This document shows positions 44,775-52,661 of a DNA stretch of 54,052 nt, piece by piece (within the stretch, counting starts at the first letter, position 1; every line of letters starts with the position of its first letter). Under the pieces are notes generated by a model. The model was not told where the DNA came from and did no database searches. It worked only from the letters and a program-made list of their open reading frames with translations. The translations under genes were made by a program, and so were the position numbers. The stretch is from Streptomyces sp. NRRL B-24085 (GTDB taxonomy: Bacteria; Actinomycetota; Actinomycetes; Streptomycetales; Streptomycetaceae). The stretch lies in NCBI RefSeq assembly GCF_001282115.1, contig NZ_LJBR01000083.1, positions 1 to 54,052 of the forward strand, in the 5' to 3' direction.

Positions 44775-45034
44775 GATGCGGGCGTCCTCCTGCCGGGGCA
44801 CCGCCCGCCAGCGCCGCCTTCTGGCGCGCGGGACGAGGTCCGGGAACTTCTGCGGGCTGTTGCCCGTGTGTACGTGTGGACGGGTACGGATCACGACGGC
44901 TCCCGGCGCGGGACGCGTTCCGTACCCTGTTGCGGGAACACCCGCCCGACGCCGACGAGACGGCCGCCGAGCGGTGGCTCCACGGGCTGGGGCGGGACGG
45001 GCGCCACGTCGAGGACGTGTACGCCGCGGGGTGA
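44771..45034 (+). CDS. Possible small protein or gene remnant
   Basis: 87 codons starting at an ATG that overlaps the oxidoreductase stop (ATGA). The first half has poor codon use (AGA, TGT, TCA) and no likeness to protein. The second half (ARDAFRTLLREHPPDADETA, then WLHGLGRDGRHVEDVYAAG) has full Streptomyces-like codon use, as if it were the end of a real gene. A second frame just upstream reads YVWTGTDHDGSRR and could be its earlier part, separated by a shift near 44910. It may be a decayed gene. The 279-base gap holds nothing else clear. Confidence 0.3.
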   Translation: MRCGRPPAGAPPASAAFWRAGRGPGTSAGCCPCVRVDGYGSRRLPARDAFRTLLREHPPDADETAAERWLHGLGRDGRHVEDVYAAG

Positions 45035-45053
45035 CAGAAGGGGCGGGGCGTTG

Positions 45054-46043
45054 GTGGACTCCTGGGAGTGGGCTCGGCAGGTGCTGGAGGACGCGGGCCT
45101 CGACCCCGGCCGGCTCGCCCGCGTCCGCCCCCTGAAGGGCGGCACGTACAACACCGTCGAGGAGCTCCTCCTCACCGACGGCACCCGGTACGTCCTCAAG
45201 GTCCCGCCCGCGTCCACCGTCCCCGGCCTGCGCCACGAGCGTGAACTCCTCGTCTCCGAGGCGGAGTTCTACCGCGCGGCCGCCACCGTCGAGGTCGCGG
45301 CGCCGCACGTGGTGGCCGTCGGCGCCCGCACCGGCGTACCGCACTTGCTGATGACCGCCTGTCCCGGAGAACCCTGGGACAGCTCGGTCACCGAGGCCGA
45401 ACGGGCCCCGCTGCGCAGGGAGTTGGGCCGGCAGGTGGCCCGGCTGCACACGGTGACCGGGCCGGGCTTCGGCTACCCCTCCCGCGCACTCGGTCCCCTC
45501 GCCCCCGACTGGCGGACCGCGTTCACCACCATGATCGAGGCCGTCCTGGCCGACGCCCGGGACTACGGGGCACGGCTGCCCCGCTCCGTCGAACAGGCGG
45601 AGAGCACGCTGCGGGCCGGGTTTCCCGCGCTCGACGAGGTCACGGTCCCCGCGCTGGTCCACTTCGACCTGTGGGACGGGAACATCCTGGTCGACCGCCC
45701 GGCCGGCGGGGAGCCGCGCATCGGCGGGCTCATCGACGGGGAGCGGATGTTCTGGGGCGACCCCCTCGCCGACTTCGTGTCCCTGGCGCTCCTCGGGGAC
45801 ATCAAGACGGACGAGCCGTTCCTCGCGGGCTACCGGGAGGCGGGCGGCCGGGCCGGGTTCGACGTCCCGGCCCGGGTGCGCCTGGCCCTCTACCGCGCCT
45901 ACCTCTACCTGATCATGCTGACGGAGACCGTCCCCCGGGCGGTCGACGACGAGAAGGAACGCTGGGTCCAGTCGGCGGTCGCCCCGGAACTCGTCGCCGC
46001 ACTGGACGAGATCGAGGCCCTCGCCAGGGTCACGGGAGCCTGA
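45054..46043 (+). CDS. Aminoglycoside/choline-type phosphotransferase
   Basis: 329-residue APH-fold kinase. Motifs include GGTYNTVEELLLTDGTRYVLK (Lys of the nucleotide site), the catalytic HFDLWDGNILV (family HxDxxxxN) and the metal aspartate in GLIDGERMFWGDP. The substrate, whether antibiotic, amino sugar or other, is unknown. GTG 45054 is chosen, with AAGGGG upstream; TTG 45051 is an alternative. It ends 6 bases before the ROK gene and is probably co-transcribed with it. Confidence 0.85.
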   Translation: MDSWEWARQVLEDAGLDPGRLARVRPLKGGTYNTVEELLLTDGTRYVLKVPPASTVPGLRHERELLVSEAEFYRAAATVEVAAPHVVAVGARTGVPHLLMTACPGEPWDSSVTEAERAPLRRELGRQVARLHTVTGPGFGYPSRALGPLAPDWRTAFTTMIEAVLADARDYGARLPRSVEQAESTLRAGFPALDEVTVPALVHFDLWDGNILVDRPAGGEPRIGGLIDGERMFWGDPLADFVSLALLGDIKTDEPFLAGYREAGGRAGFDVPARVRLALYRAYLYLIMLTETVPRAVDDEKERWVQSAVAPELVAALDEIEALARVTGA

Positions 46044-46049
46044 ACAGCC

Positions 46050-47330
46050 TTGAACAAACGCACCGTACGCGACCTCAGACGCGCCAACCGCACAGCCGTA
46101 CTGCAACGCCTCTACTTCGACGGACCCCTCAGCCGCTTCGAGCTCGGCCCCGTCACCGGCCTCAGCTCCGGCTCGGTCAGCAACGTCGTCTCCGACCTCG
46201 TGGCCGACGGCCTGCTGGAAGAGGCCGGGAGCGTCGACTCCGACGGCGGACGTCCCCGCACCCTGCTGCGGGTGGCGCCCGACAGCGGCCACATGATCGG
46301 CGTCGACGTCGGCGAGACCCGGGTGCGCGTCGAGCTGTTCGACCTCACCCTGACCGAACTCGTCCGCGCCGAACGGCCGTTGACCCAGCCGGGCTACGAC
46401 GTGGAGGCCATCGTCGGGCACATCCGCGACGGCATCACCGAGGTGCTCTCCGCCGCCGCGATCGAGCCCGAGGCGCTGCTCGGCGTCGGCATCGGCGTGC
46501 CGGGCATCGTCGCGCACACCCCCGAGAGGGGGGCCGTCGTGCACGGGCAGACCATCGGCTGGGACGCCGTCCCGCTGGAGGCCCTGCTGCGCACCGGCTC
46601 CCCGCTCCCCGCAGGCGTCCGGTACTTCATCGACAACGGCGCCAAGACCCTCGGCCAGGCCGAGATGTGGTTCGGCGGCGGACGCGGTGCCCGCAGCGCC
46701 GTCGTCGTCCTCTTCGGCTCCGGCGTCGGCGCCTGTCTGGTGACACCCGAGGTGGAGCACGGCCGGGCGGTCGAATGGGGACACCTCACCGTACGGGTCA
46801 GGGGGCGCCGCTGCCGCTGCGGTGCCCTCGGCTGCCTGGAGGCGTACGCGGGCGCCGAGTCGCTGCTGGAGCGCTGGCGGGAGGCGGGCGGCCGGCCCTC
46901 CGAGGGCGCCGACGAGGAGAGCGCGCTGACCGAGATGCTCGCCGCCGCCCACCCGGCCGAGGGCACCCCGGGCGATCCCGTGGCGCTGGCCGTCCTGGAG
47001 GAGACCGCCGAGTACCTGGGCGCCGGGCTGTCCGACCTGATCAACCTCTTCCAGCCCGAGCGGATCATCGTCGGCGGCTGGGCCGGGCTCCAGCTCGGCG
47101 AGCGGTTCCTGCCGGCCGTACGGCGCCATGCGACGGCGTACGCGCTGCGGTACCCGGCCGAGAAGGTCACCGTCGACCTGGGCCGCCTCGGGCCCGACGC
47201 GGTCACCGTCGGCGCGGCCATCCTCCCGCTCGCCGACTTCTTCGCCCGCGGCGGCCGGCGCCCGGAGCCCGCACCCGAGGGACCGGCACCGGCCTGGCGG
47301 ACCGCCCTGGAGGAGCGCGCCCCGCACTGA
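46050..47330 (+). CDS. ROK-family transcriptional regulator
   Basis: 426 residues. The N-terminal winged HTH (GPLSRFELGPVTGLSSGSVS, then NVVSDLVADGLLEE) is fused to a ROK domain. The ROK zinc motif is CRCGALGCLEAYAG, with MIGVDVGETRVRVELFD at the ATP-site end and LFGSGVGACLV in the middle. Such NagC/XylR-type proteins control sugar operons. TTG 46050 starts soon after the phosphotransferase stop. No sugar operon adjoins it, so the target is not evident. Confidence 0.88.
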   Translation: MNKRTVRDLRRANRTAVLQRLYFDGPLSRFELGPVTGLSSGSVSNVVSDLVADGLLEEAGSVDSDGGRPRTLLRVAPDSGHMIGVDVGETRVRVELFDLTLTELVRAERPLTQPGYDVEAIVGHIRDGITEVLSAAAIEPEALLGVGIGVPGIVAHTPERGAVVHGQTIGWDAVPLEALLRTGSPLPAGVRYFIDNGAKTLGQAEMWFGGGRGARSAVVVLFGSGVGACLVTPEVEHGRAVEWGHLTVRVRGRRCRCGALGCLEAYAGAESLLERWREAGGRPSEGADEESALTEMLAAAHPAEGTPGDPVALAVLEETAEYLGAGLSDLINLFQPERIIVGGWAGLQLGERFLPAVRRHATAYALRYPAEKVTVDLGRLGPDAVTVGAAILPLADFFARGGRRPEPAPEGPAPAWRTALEERAPH

Positions 47331-47391
47331 CGTTTCGCCGACCTGCGCGGAGGTACTCGCGCTCCCGCCGTGCATACGAAGGGAGAACACC

Positions 47392-47634
47392 GTGGACCAC
47401 CGCAACGAAGGCCCGGGCGAGAACGGCGACCCCATCCCGCGGGATCTGCCGGACCAGCAGGCGGGCGAGGGCGAGGACCCGTGGGAGGTCGCCGGCGTCC
47501 CGGACGGGGAGCCGGGCGCCGACGAGTCGCAGGACGTGCCCGACACCGACGAGGCGGGGACCGGACGGCAGGGGGCGGCGCGGTCGGACACCGTGCACCC
47601 CGAGCACCCGGGCGCCCAGGAGTCCCCCGGCTGA
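47392..47634 (+). CDS. Small acidic, low-complexity protein
   Basis: 80-residue hydrophilic, Gly/Pro/Asp/Glu-rich protein, probably disordered. GTG 47392 has GGGAG at seven bases. I recall short proteins of this kind in other Streptomyces but have no function to offer. Its stop codon is inside the bidirectional terminator stem. Confidence 0.6.
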   Translation: MDHRNEGPGENGDPIPRDLPDQQAGEGEDPWEVAGVPDGEPGADESQDVPDTDEAGTGRQGAARSDTVHPEHPGAQESPG

Positions 47635-47658
47635 CCCGGGCGGCCCGCCGGGTCAGCC
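47629..47658. terminator. Bidirectional terminator covering both stop codons
   Basis: GGCTGACCCGG (47629-47639) and CCGGGTCAGCC (47648-47658) form a perfect 11-pair stem around an 8-base loop. The TGA of the small acidic gene and the stop of the convergent epimerase gene both lie in the stem. Confidence 0.65.
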
Positions 47659-48681
47659 CACCTTGCGGCCCTTCATCGGCTCCGTCCGCGCTCCCGCGCC
47701 CTGCTGCATCCCGTGCAGGAACTCCTCCAGGACCTCGGTCGCGGTGTGTTCCGGGTACCAGCCCAGTTCCGTACGCGCACGCGTGCAGTCCATCAGGGGC
47801 AGCCGCAGCACCGCGTCGAACAGATGCGGGGACGCGGGCAGCAGATGCAGGCCCCACGCGGCCGCGATCGCCGAGCGGGCCGCGCTGCGCGGCAGCCGCA
47901 CGCGTCGGGTGCCGAGCATCTCGCCCAGCAGCTCGGCGTCGACCGGCGGCTCGCCGGCCAGGTTGAAGGCGCCCCGCACGTCCGAGTGCACCGCCAGCGC
48001 GTACGCCTTGGCGGCGTCGTCGGTGTGCAGTGCCTGCACCCGCAGGCCGGGGATGTCGGGCAGGAAGGGCAGCAGGTCGGGCCGGGCGAGCTGGCCCGGC
48101 AGGAACCGGCCGCCGAAGATGCGGCGCTGCTCGCTCGCCGACTCCCGCTTGAAGAGGAACGCCGGGCGCATCCGGACGACCCGGACGGCGGGGTGGTCGC
48201 GCTCGAAGGTGTCCAGGGCGCGCTCCAGATACGCCTTCTCCCGGCAATACGCGGCGTCCGGCCAGCCGTGCGTCGGCCACGACTCGTCCACCGCGTGCTC
48301 CTTGGGCCCCGGGGAGTAGGCGCCCACGGACGAGGCGTGCACCAGCGCCGGCACCTTCGCCGCCGCCACTGCCTCGAACACCCGGATCGAGCCGAGGACG
48401 TTGGTGCGCCAGGTCACCGCCGGGTCGTGCGTCGGCTGGAATGCCCACGCGAGGTGGATCACCGCGTCGGCGCCCGCGAACTCCTCGACCAGATCCGTCC
48501 GTTGCGAGGACAGGTCGACCGCGGACCACTCCGTCCTCGCGGGCGACCAGTCCGGGATGCGCCGGGCCAGGCCCCGTACGGAGCCGACCTCCGGATCCTC
48601 CGAGAGAAGGCGCACCACACTGGTTCCCACGTTGCCGGTGGCGCCCGTGACCACGATCCTGCTGCCGGTTGAAGTGCTCAC
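47653..48681 (-). CDS. NAD-dependent epimerase/dehydratase-family protein
   Basis: 342-residue extended SDR. The dinucleotide motif is VVTGATGNVGTSVVRLL, HLAWAFQPTHDP and VHASSVGAYSPG follow, and the catalytic Tyr-Lys is in YCREKAYLE. The C-terminal third is helical and less conserved. It resembles nucleotide-sugar epimerase-like reductases of unknown substrate. GTG 48681 has GAAGGAG at seven bases. It is convergent with the small acidic gene and is a single unit. Confidence 0.85.
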   Translation of the reverse strand: MSTSTGSRIVVTGATGNVGTSVVRLLSEDPEVGSVRGLARRIPDWSPARTEWSAVDLSSQRTDLVEEFAGADAVIHLAWAFQPTHDPAVTWRTNVLGSIRVFEAVAAAKVPALVHASSVGAYSPGPKEHAVDESWPTHGWPDAAYCREKAYLERALDTFERDHPAVRVVRMRPAFLFKRESASEQRRIFGGRFLPGQLARPDLLPFLPDIPGLRVQALHTDDAAKAYALAVHSDVRGAFNLAGEPPVDAELLGEMLGTRRVRLPRSAARSAIAAAWGLHLLPASPHLFDAVLRLPLMDCTRARTELGWYPEHTATEVLEEFLHGMQQGAGARTEPMKGRKVG

Positions 48682-48786
48682 CTTCAGGCTCCTTCGGGCC
48701 GCTGGGGCGGGGAACCGCCCGAGTACCCGGCCTCCGGCGATACACGCGACGCACGCGGCGGTCCACGGCCGCGGGATGATCACCCC

Positions 48787-49443
48787 ATGAGCGAGATCAT
48801 CCTGATGTCCGACGCCCGAGTCGCCGCCGTCCCCGTCGAGGAGAACGGCGAGCCCCTCGTGGACGTCCGCGGCCGTCTCCTCGTCGACGACCGCAAGCAG
48901 GAGGACTCCCTGGGCGCCGAGGTCTTCCTGCGCCAGGGTGTCCTCGACCGGTTGCTGCGGGCGCAGGCCCTGCTGCCCGAGGGACTGCGCCTGCTCTTCG
49001 TGGAGGGATACCGGCCGCCCGCCCTCCAGCGCCGCTACTTCGAGGAGTACGCCGAGGAACTGCGCGTCGCCCACCCCGACTGGGACGCCGACCGGATCCG
49101 CACCGCTGCCAGCCGCTACGTCTCCCCGCCCGACATAGCCCCGCACAGCGCCGGCGCCGCCGTCGACCTCACCCTCGCCGACGCCGACGGCCGTGAACGG
49201 GACCTGGGCACGGCGATGAACGCCAACCCCGAGGAGAGCGACGGCGCCTGCTACACCGGCGCCGGGAACATCACCGAGGAGGCGAAGGCCAACCGGGCCG
49301 TGCTGGGCCAGGCGCTCAGCGCGGCGGGCCTGGTCAACTACCCGACCGAGTGGTGGCACTGGTCCTACGGCGACCGCTACTGGGCGCTGCGGACGGGGGC
49401 GCCCGCCGCGCTGTACGGGCCGAAGGAGACGGCGGGTCTCTGA
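48787..49443 (+). CDS. VanX-like D-Ala-D-Ala dipeptidase (M15 family)
   Basis: 218 residues, VanX-type length. Zinc ligands are in APHSAGAAVDLTLAD (HxxxxxxD) and EWWHWSYGD, and the GYRPPALQRRYF motif carries the conserved Arg. It hydrolyses D-Ala-D-Ala or related D,D-dipeptides. No VanH/VanA or VanRS genes adjoin it, so it is more likely a cell-wall recycling enzyme than a resistance gene. No signal peptide, so cytoplasmic. The end of the gene is part of a 24-bp repeat. Confidence 0.87.
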   Translation: MSEIILMSDARVAAVPVEENGEPLVDVRGRLLVDDRKQEDSLGAEVFLRQGVLDRLLRAQALLPEGLRLLFVEGYRPPALQRRYFEEYAEELRVAHPDWDADRIRTAASRYVSPPDIAPHSAGAAVDLTLADADGRERDLGTAMNANPEESDGACYTGAGNITEEAKANRAVLGQALSAAGLVNYPTEWWHWSYGDRYWALRTGAPAALYGPKETAGL

Positions 49444-49474
49444 GGAACCCGTACGGGCCGAAGGAGGCGGCAGG
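49413..49474 (+). repeat. Imperfect 24-bp direct repeat at the dipeptidase gene end
   Basis: Two copies begin GTACGGGCCGAAGGAG at 49413-49436 and 49451-49474 with two mismatches. The first encodes the last residues of the dipeptidase; the second, 38 bases on and out of frame, is noncoding. It looks like a small tandem duplication. Confidence 0.5.
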
Positions 49475-49509
49475 CCGCCGAGTCACCCCCGGCCGTCGCG
49501 GACCCCGGC

Positions 49510-50469
49510 TCAGGCGAACGCGTCCACGCCCGTGAGCTCCGCCGACAGGGTCCACAGCCGGGCCGCCTGCTCCGGGTCGGTCGCCCACGCCCGCACGCCG
49601 CTGCTCTGGTCGCCCTCGACGGCGGGCTCGGCGATGTCGCAGTCCTCCAGGTAGACGCCGCCCATCCCTGCGAGCTGGGGTGAGGTCGCCGCCCACACCT
49701 GCGTGGCCGCGCCCTGCTCGGGGCTCTTGAAGCCCGAGGGGTTGAGCACGTTGCCCTGCTCGTCGATCCAGCCGCGCTCCACCATCTCCGCCTTGGGGAG
49801 GTGGCGCTGCAACGGGGTGAGGATGCCGCCCGGGTGGAGCGCGAAGGCCCGCACCCCGCGGTCGGCGCCGAGCTTGTCGAGATGGACGGCGAACAGGACG
49901 TTCGCCGTCTTGGCCTGGCCGTACGCCTGCCACTTGTCGTAGCCCGTCCGCCAGTGGACGTCGTCCCAGCGCATGCCGGAGAAGTGGTGGGCGCGCGAGG
50001 ACACCGACACCACCCGGGCACCGCCCGGCTCGATGGCCGGCCACAGCCGGTTGACCAGGGCGAAGTGCCCGAGGTGGTTGGTGGCGAACTGCGCCTCCCA
50101 GCCCGGCCCGACCCGGGTCTCCGGGCAGGCCATGATCCCGGCGCTGTCGATGACGAAGTCGACCGTGCGGCCCGAGTCGAGGAACCGCTCGGCGAAGGCG
50201 CGGACGCTGTCCAGGTCCCCGAGGTCGAGCTCGTCCAGTTCGACACCGCCGAGGCCGGCGAGGGCCTTCCAGGCGGTGTCGGGACGCCGGGCCGGGACGA
50301 CGACCCGGGCACCGGCCCTGGTGAGCGCCCGGGTGGTCTCCAGACCGAGCCCCGAGTAGCCGCCCGTGACGATCGCGAGCTTGCCGGACAGGTCGACGCC
50401 CGCGAGGACGTCGTCGGCCGTGCTGTGGGCGCCGAACCCCGAACCGATCTTGTGCTGTGCAGTGCTCAT
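49510..50469 (-). CDS. SDR-family oxidoreductase behind a MerR-type promoter
   Basis: 319-residue SDR of the retinol-dehydrogenase/WWOX-like class. The cofactor motif is VTGGYSGLGLETTRAL, followed by IDSAGIMACPE (NNAG-like) and a YGQAKTAN catalytic block. Such enzymes reduce aldehydes or ketones. The ATG at 50469 lies at the expected transcription start, so the message is probably leaderless. The promoter has the 19-base spacer of MerR-activated genes, suggesting induction by an electrophile or oxidant. Confidence 0.87.
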   Translation of the reverse strand: MSTAQHKIGSGFGAHSTADDVLAGVDLSGKLAIVTGGYSGLGLETTRALTRAGARVVVPARRPDTAWKALAGLGGVELDELDLGDLDSVRAFAERFLDSGRTVDFVIDSAGIMACPETRVGPGWEAQFATNHLGHFALVNRLWPAIEPGGARVVSVSSRAHHFSGMRWDDVHWRTGYDKWQAYGQAKTANVLFAVHLDKLGADRGVRAFALHPGGILTPLQRHLPKAEMVERGWIDEQGNVLNPSGFKSPEQGAATQVWAATSPQLAGMGGVYLEDCDIAEPAVEGDQSSGVRAWATDPEQAARLWTLSAELTGVDAFA

Positions 50470-50476
50470 GCCCGGA

Positions 50477-50507
50477 ACGCTACGAATTGGAGTGCTCTCG
50501 AAGTCAA
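50477..50507 (-). promoter_or_regulatory. MerR-type promoter with 19-base spacer
   Basis: On the minus strand TTGACT (50507-50502) and TAGCGT (50482-50477) are separated by exactly 19 bases, too far for normal polymerase and typical of MerR-activated promoters. The spacer holds the dyad ACTTCGAG-AGCA-CTCCAATT. The cognate MerR protein is not in this window. Confidence 0.7.
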
Positions 50508-50546
50508 GCAGGGCGCGCCCGGCGCGCCGGGCTCGGACATGAGGAA

Positions 50547-50579
50547 GCCCCGACCGGACGGGGGAATCACGGTCGGGGC
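50547..50579. other. Strong hairpin in the gene-free gap (1)
   Basis: GCCCCGACCG (50547-50556) and CGGTCGGGGC (50570-50579) are perfect 10-base arms around 13 bases. The 297-base gap from 50470 to 50766 has no gene. This could be a transcript end, or part of a small RNA together with the next hairpin. Confidence 0.45.
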
Positions 50580-50625
50580 GGTCAGGTGGTGGGCACGGAT
50601 GGCGGTCGCCTCTCGGCGAAAGGCT

Positions 50626-50659
50626 CCACAGGGCTTCAGCCGAACGATCGTCCCTGTGG
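50626..50659. other. Second hairpin in the same gap, plus a short palindrome (2)
   Basis: CCACAGGG (50626-50633) and CCCTGTGG (50652-50659) are perfect arms around 18 bases. A separate palindrome GGGACA-C-TGTCCC lies at 50677-50689. Confidence 0.4.
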
Positions 50660-50766
50660 GCAAAAGGTGAGGCCCGGGGACACTGTCCCATCCGTACCCA
50701 CGGTCTGTTCAACGGGCAACGACCCTTCGGTGTTCCGCCGTACGGCGTCCTTCCGGGTGAGCTGCG

Positions 50767-51969
50767 TCACCCGTGCCGACCGGTCGGCACGGTCTCGCTC
50801 CACAGGTTCTCGGCCTGGAGCAGCAGGGTCCCCAGCACGGTCGTGCCCTCGGCCCCCTGCCCGGCGTGCTCCCGCAGCCCCTCCTGGAGCTGGCCCCGCA
50901 GTTCCCGCATCGCCGCCTCGGCGTGCTCGTCCGGCCGTGCCTCGCCGTCGGTCGCCAGCAGCCGGTCGCCCTCCGCGCGGCACGCGTCGCCGATGAGCTG
51001 GAGCAGATCGGCGTAGGCATCCAGGGCCGGCCCGGCGGGCGGGACGGGAGTGCGGTCCTCGTCGGCGGCCACGGCAAGCGTCCGGGTGAGTGCGCGGATG
51101 TGCCCGGTGACCCGGCTCCAGCGTTCGTCCTCCTGCTCCGACGGCAGCGGCGCGGGAGGCCGCCGTACGGCACGCAGCGGGGTGGCGGTCAGCCGCAGGC
51201 TCTCCCGGCTCCAGGCACGCGCGGACCGCAGCGCCTGCAACCGGCGCTCCAGCCGGGACGAGGCGTGCGACCAGCCCTGGGTGTCCCATGCACCCTCCCG
51301 CAGGTCACCGGCCACGGTGTGCAGGGTGTCGCCCGCCTCCCGGGCCAGCGCCGCGAGGTTCTCCCGGACGTCCCGCAGATGGATCGGCGGGAACACGAAC
51401 GCGTTCACGGCGAGACCGATGACCGCCCCGAGCGCGGCCTGTCCCACCCGGTGCCCGACGGCGGACGCCCCGGCGGCGCTGGTGGAGAGGGTGAACAGCG
51501 CGGTGGTGGCGCCGTAGATCCCCTGGTCGCCGAAGCGCGGCCAGTTCGCGAGGAGCACCAGCAGCGGCACGGACAGGGCCACCGCGCCCAGCGTGCTCCC
51601 GGTGACCGCCAGGGCCACCGACGCCAGCACGGTCCCGCAGCAGATCGCCGCGAGCTGCCGCACGGCCTGCATCAGCGAGCTGTACACCGTGGCCTGCACC
51701 AGCACCACCGCCACCCACGGCGCCATCAGGGCCATCGGGTCGCCCATCCACACACCCGCCACCAGCCAGGCGAGGATCGCGGCGGCCGACGCCTTGAGCG
51801 ACTGCACGAGCAGGTCGCGCTCCCGCCCCGGCCCACGGCAGGCGGCACGGGCGGCCCGGCCCACGGCACCGGCCTCCTGCCGCAGGGCGTGCGTCGGACG
51901 GGGCTGTCGGCGGAGGGCTTCTGTCACACCAGTCATGTGCTGTGGGTTCCGTGCCGTCGGGCACGTCAT
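50767..51969 (-). CDS. FUSC/aromatic acid exporter-family membrane protein 2
   Basis: 400 residues. A cytoplasmic N-terminus leads to about six helices in residues 50-190 (AAAILAWLVAGVWMG, then WVAVVLVQATVYSSLM and GQAALGAVIGLAVNAFVFPP), then a helical soluble C-half. It is the same family as the gene at 40269 but not a close copy. I use ATG 51969 because it overlaps the upstream HAD stop (ATGA); ATG 51936 is an alternative. Its last codons form part of a 22-bp palindrome. Confidence 0.78.
   Translation of the reverse strand: MTCPTARNPQHMTGVTEALRRQPRPTHALRQEAGAVGRAARAACRGPGRERDLLVQSLKASAAAILAWLVAGVWMGDPMALMAPWVAVVLVQATVYSSLMQAVRQLAAICCGTVLASVALAVTGSTLGAVALSVPLLVLLANWPRFGDQGIYGATTALFTLSTSAAGASAVGHRVGQAALGAVIGLAVNAFVFPPIHLRDVRENLAALAREAGDTLHTVAGDLREGAWDTQGWSHASSRLERRLQALRSARAWSRESLRLTATPLRAVRRPPAPLPSEQEDERWSRVTGHIRALTRTLAVAADEDRTPVPPAGPALDAYADLLQLIGDACRAEGDRLLATDGEARPDEHAEAAMRELRGQLQEGLREHAGQGAEGTTVLGTLLLQAENLWSETVPTGRHG
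50771..50792. repeat. Perfect 22-bp palindrome at the end of the exporter gene
   Basis: Each arm reads CCGTGCCGACC (50771-50781), completely self-complementary with no loop. It lies in the final codons just before the stop and may end or protect the message. Confidence 0.5.
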
Positions 51970-52622
51970 GCCAGCGGACTGTCCGCCAGGGACGCCAGGA
52001 GGTGGGCCGGGTCGTCGTAGATCGCCTGCGCGCCCGCCTCCTCCAGGTCGGCGCGGGGGATGCCGCCGCACAGGACGCCGACGCAGCGCACCCCCGCCCG
52101 GGTGCCGGCCTGCATGTCCCAGACGGTGTCGCCGACGAAGACCGCGCGCTCGGCGGGCACCCCGGCCAGCTCCAGGGCGTGCTCGACGGGCTCGGGGGCG
52201 GGCTTGCCCTCCTCGACGTCGTCGGCGCTGGCGGTGGCCATGATGGCGTCGTCGGCGGCGATCGCCCGGCGCAGCGCGGACAGTTCCGCCCCGCCCGCCG
52301 AGGTGGCGAGGACGACCCGCCAGCCGTCGTGGTCCAGGCGCCGCAGCAGCCGGCCCGCGTCCCGGAGGGCGGGCAGCCGGTCGAAGTACTGCCCGTACAG
52401 GGCCTTGTGGGCGGCGCTGAGCTCGTCGTCCCGGTCCTCGTCGCGGTCCTCGCCGAGGAGGTGGGCGACGAGGTCGTCGGAGCCGAGCCCGATGGCCCGG
52501 TGGACGGCGTGCATCGGCACCTGGTGACCTGCCTGCCGCAGCGCCTCCCACCAGGTCGTCACGTGCAGGTGGTTGGTGTCGACCAGGGTGCCGTCGACGT
52601 CGAACACTGCCGCCCGTTCCAT
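51966..52622 (-). CDS. HAD-superfamily hydrolase (phosphatase/phosphomutase-like)
   Basis: 218 residues. The nucleophile motif is VFDVDGTLVDTN, motif II is VVLATSAGG, and the distal acid motif is VFVGDTVWDMQAG. A helical cap of about 60 residues places it with phosphoglycolate phosphatase or beta-phosphoglucomutase-like members. AAAAGGAG precedes ATG 52622. It is coupled by ATGA to the exporter gene downstream. Substrate unknown. Confidence 0.88.
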   Translation of the reverse strand: MERAAVFDVDGTLVDTNHLHVTTWWEALRQAGHQVPMHAVHRAIGLGSDDLVAHLLGEDRDEDRDDELSAAHKALYGQYFDRLPALRDAGRLLRRLDHDGWRVVLATSAGGAELSALRRAIAADDAIMATASADDVEEGKPAPEPVEHALELAGVPAERAVFVGDTVWDMQAGTRAGVRCVGVLCGGIPRADLEEAGAQAIYDDPAHLLASLADSPLA

Positions 52623-52661
52623 GAACCGCTCCTTTTCTGTGGGGGGCGCACGGGTACCACG

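Noticed and set aside
50547..50659. tRNA gene or CRISPR repeat
   Set aside because: The stems do not fit a cloverleaf, there is no T-loop, and nothing is repeated at regular spacing.
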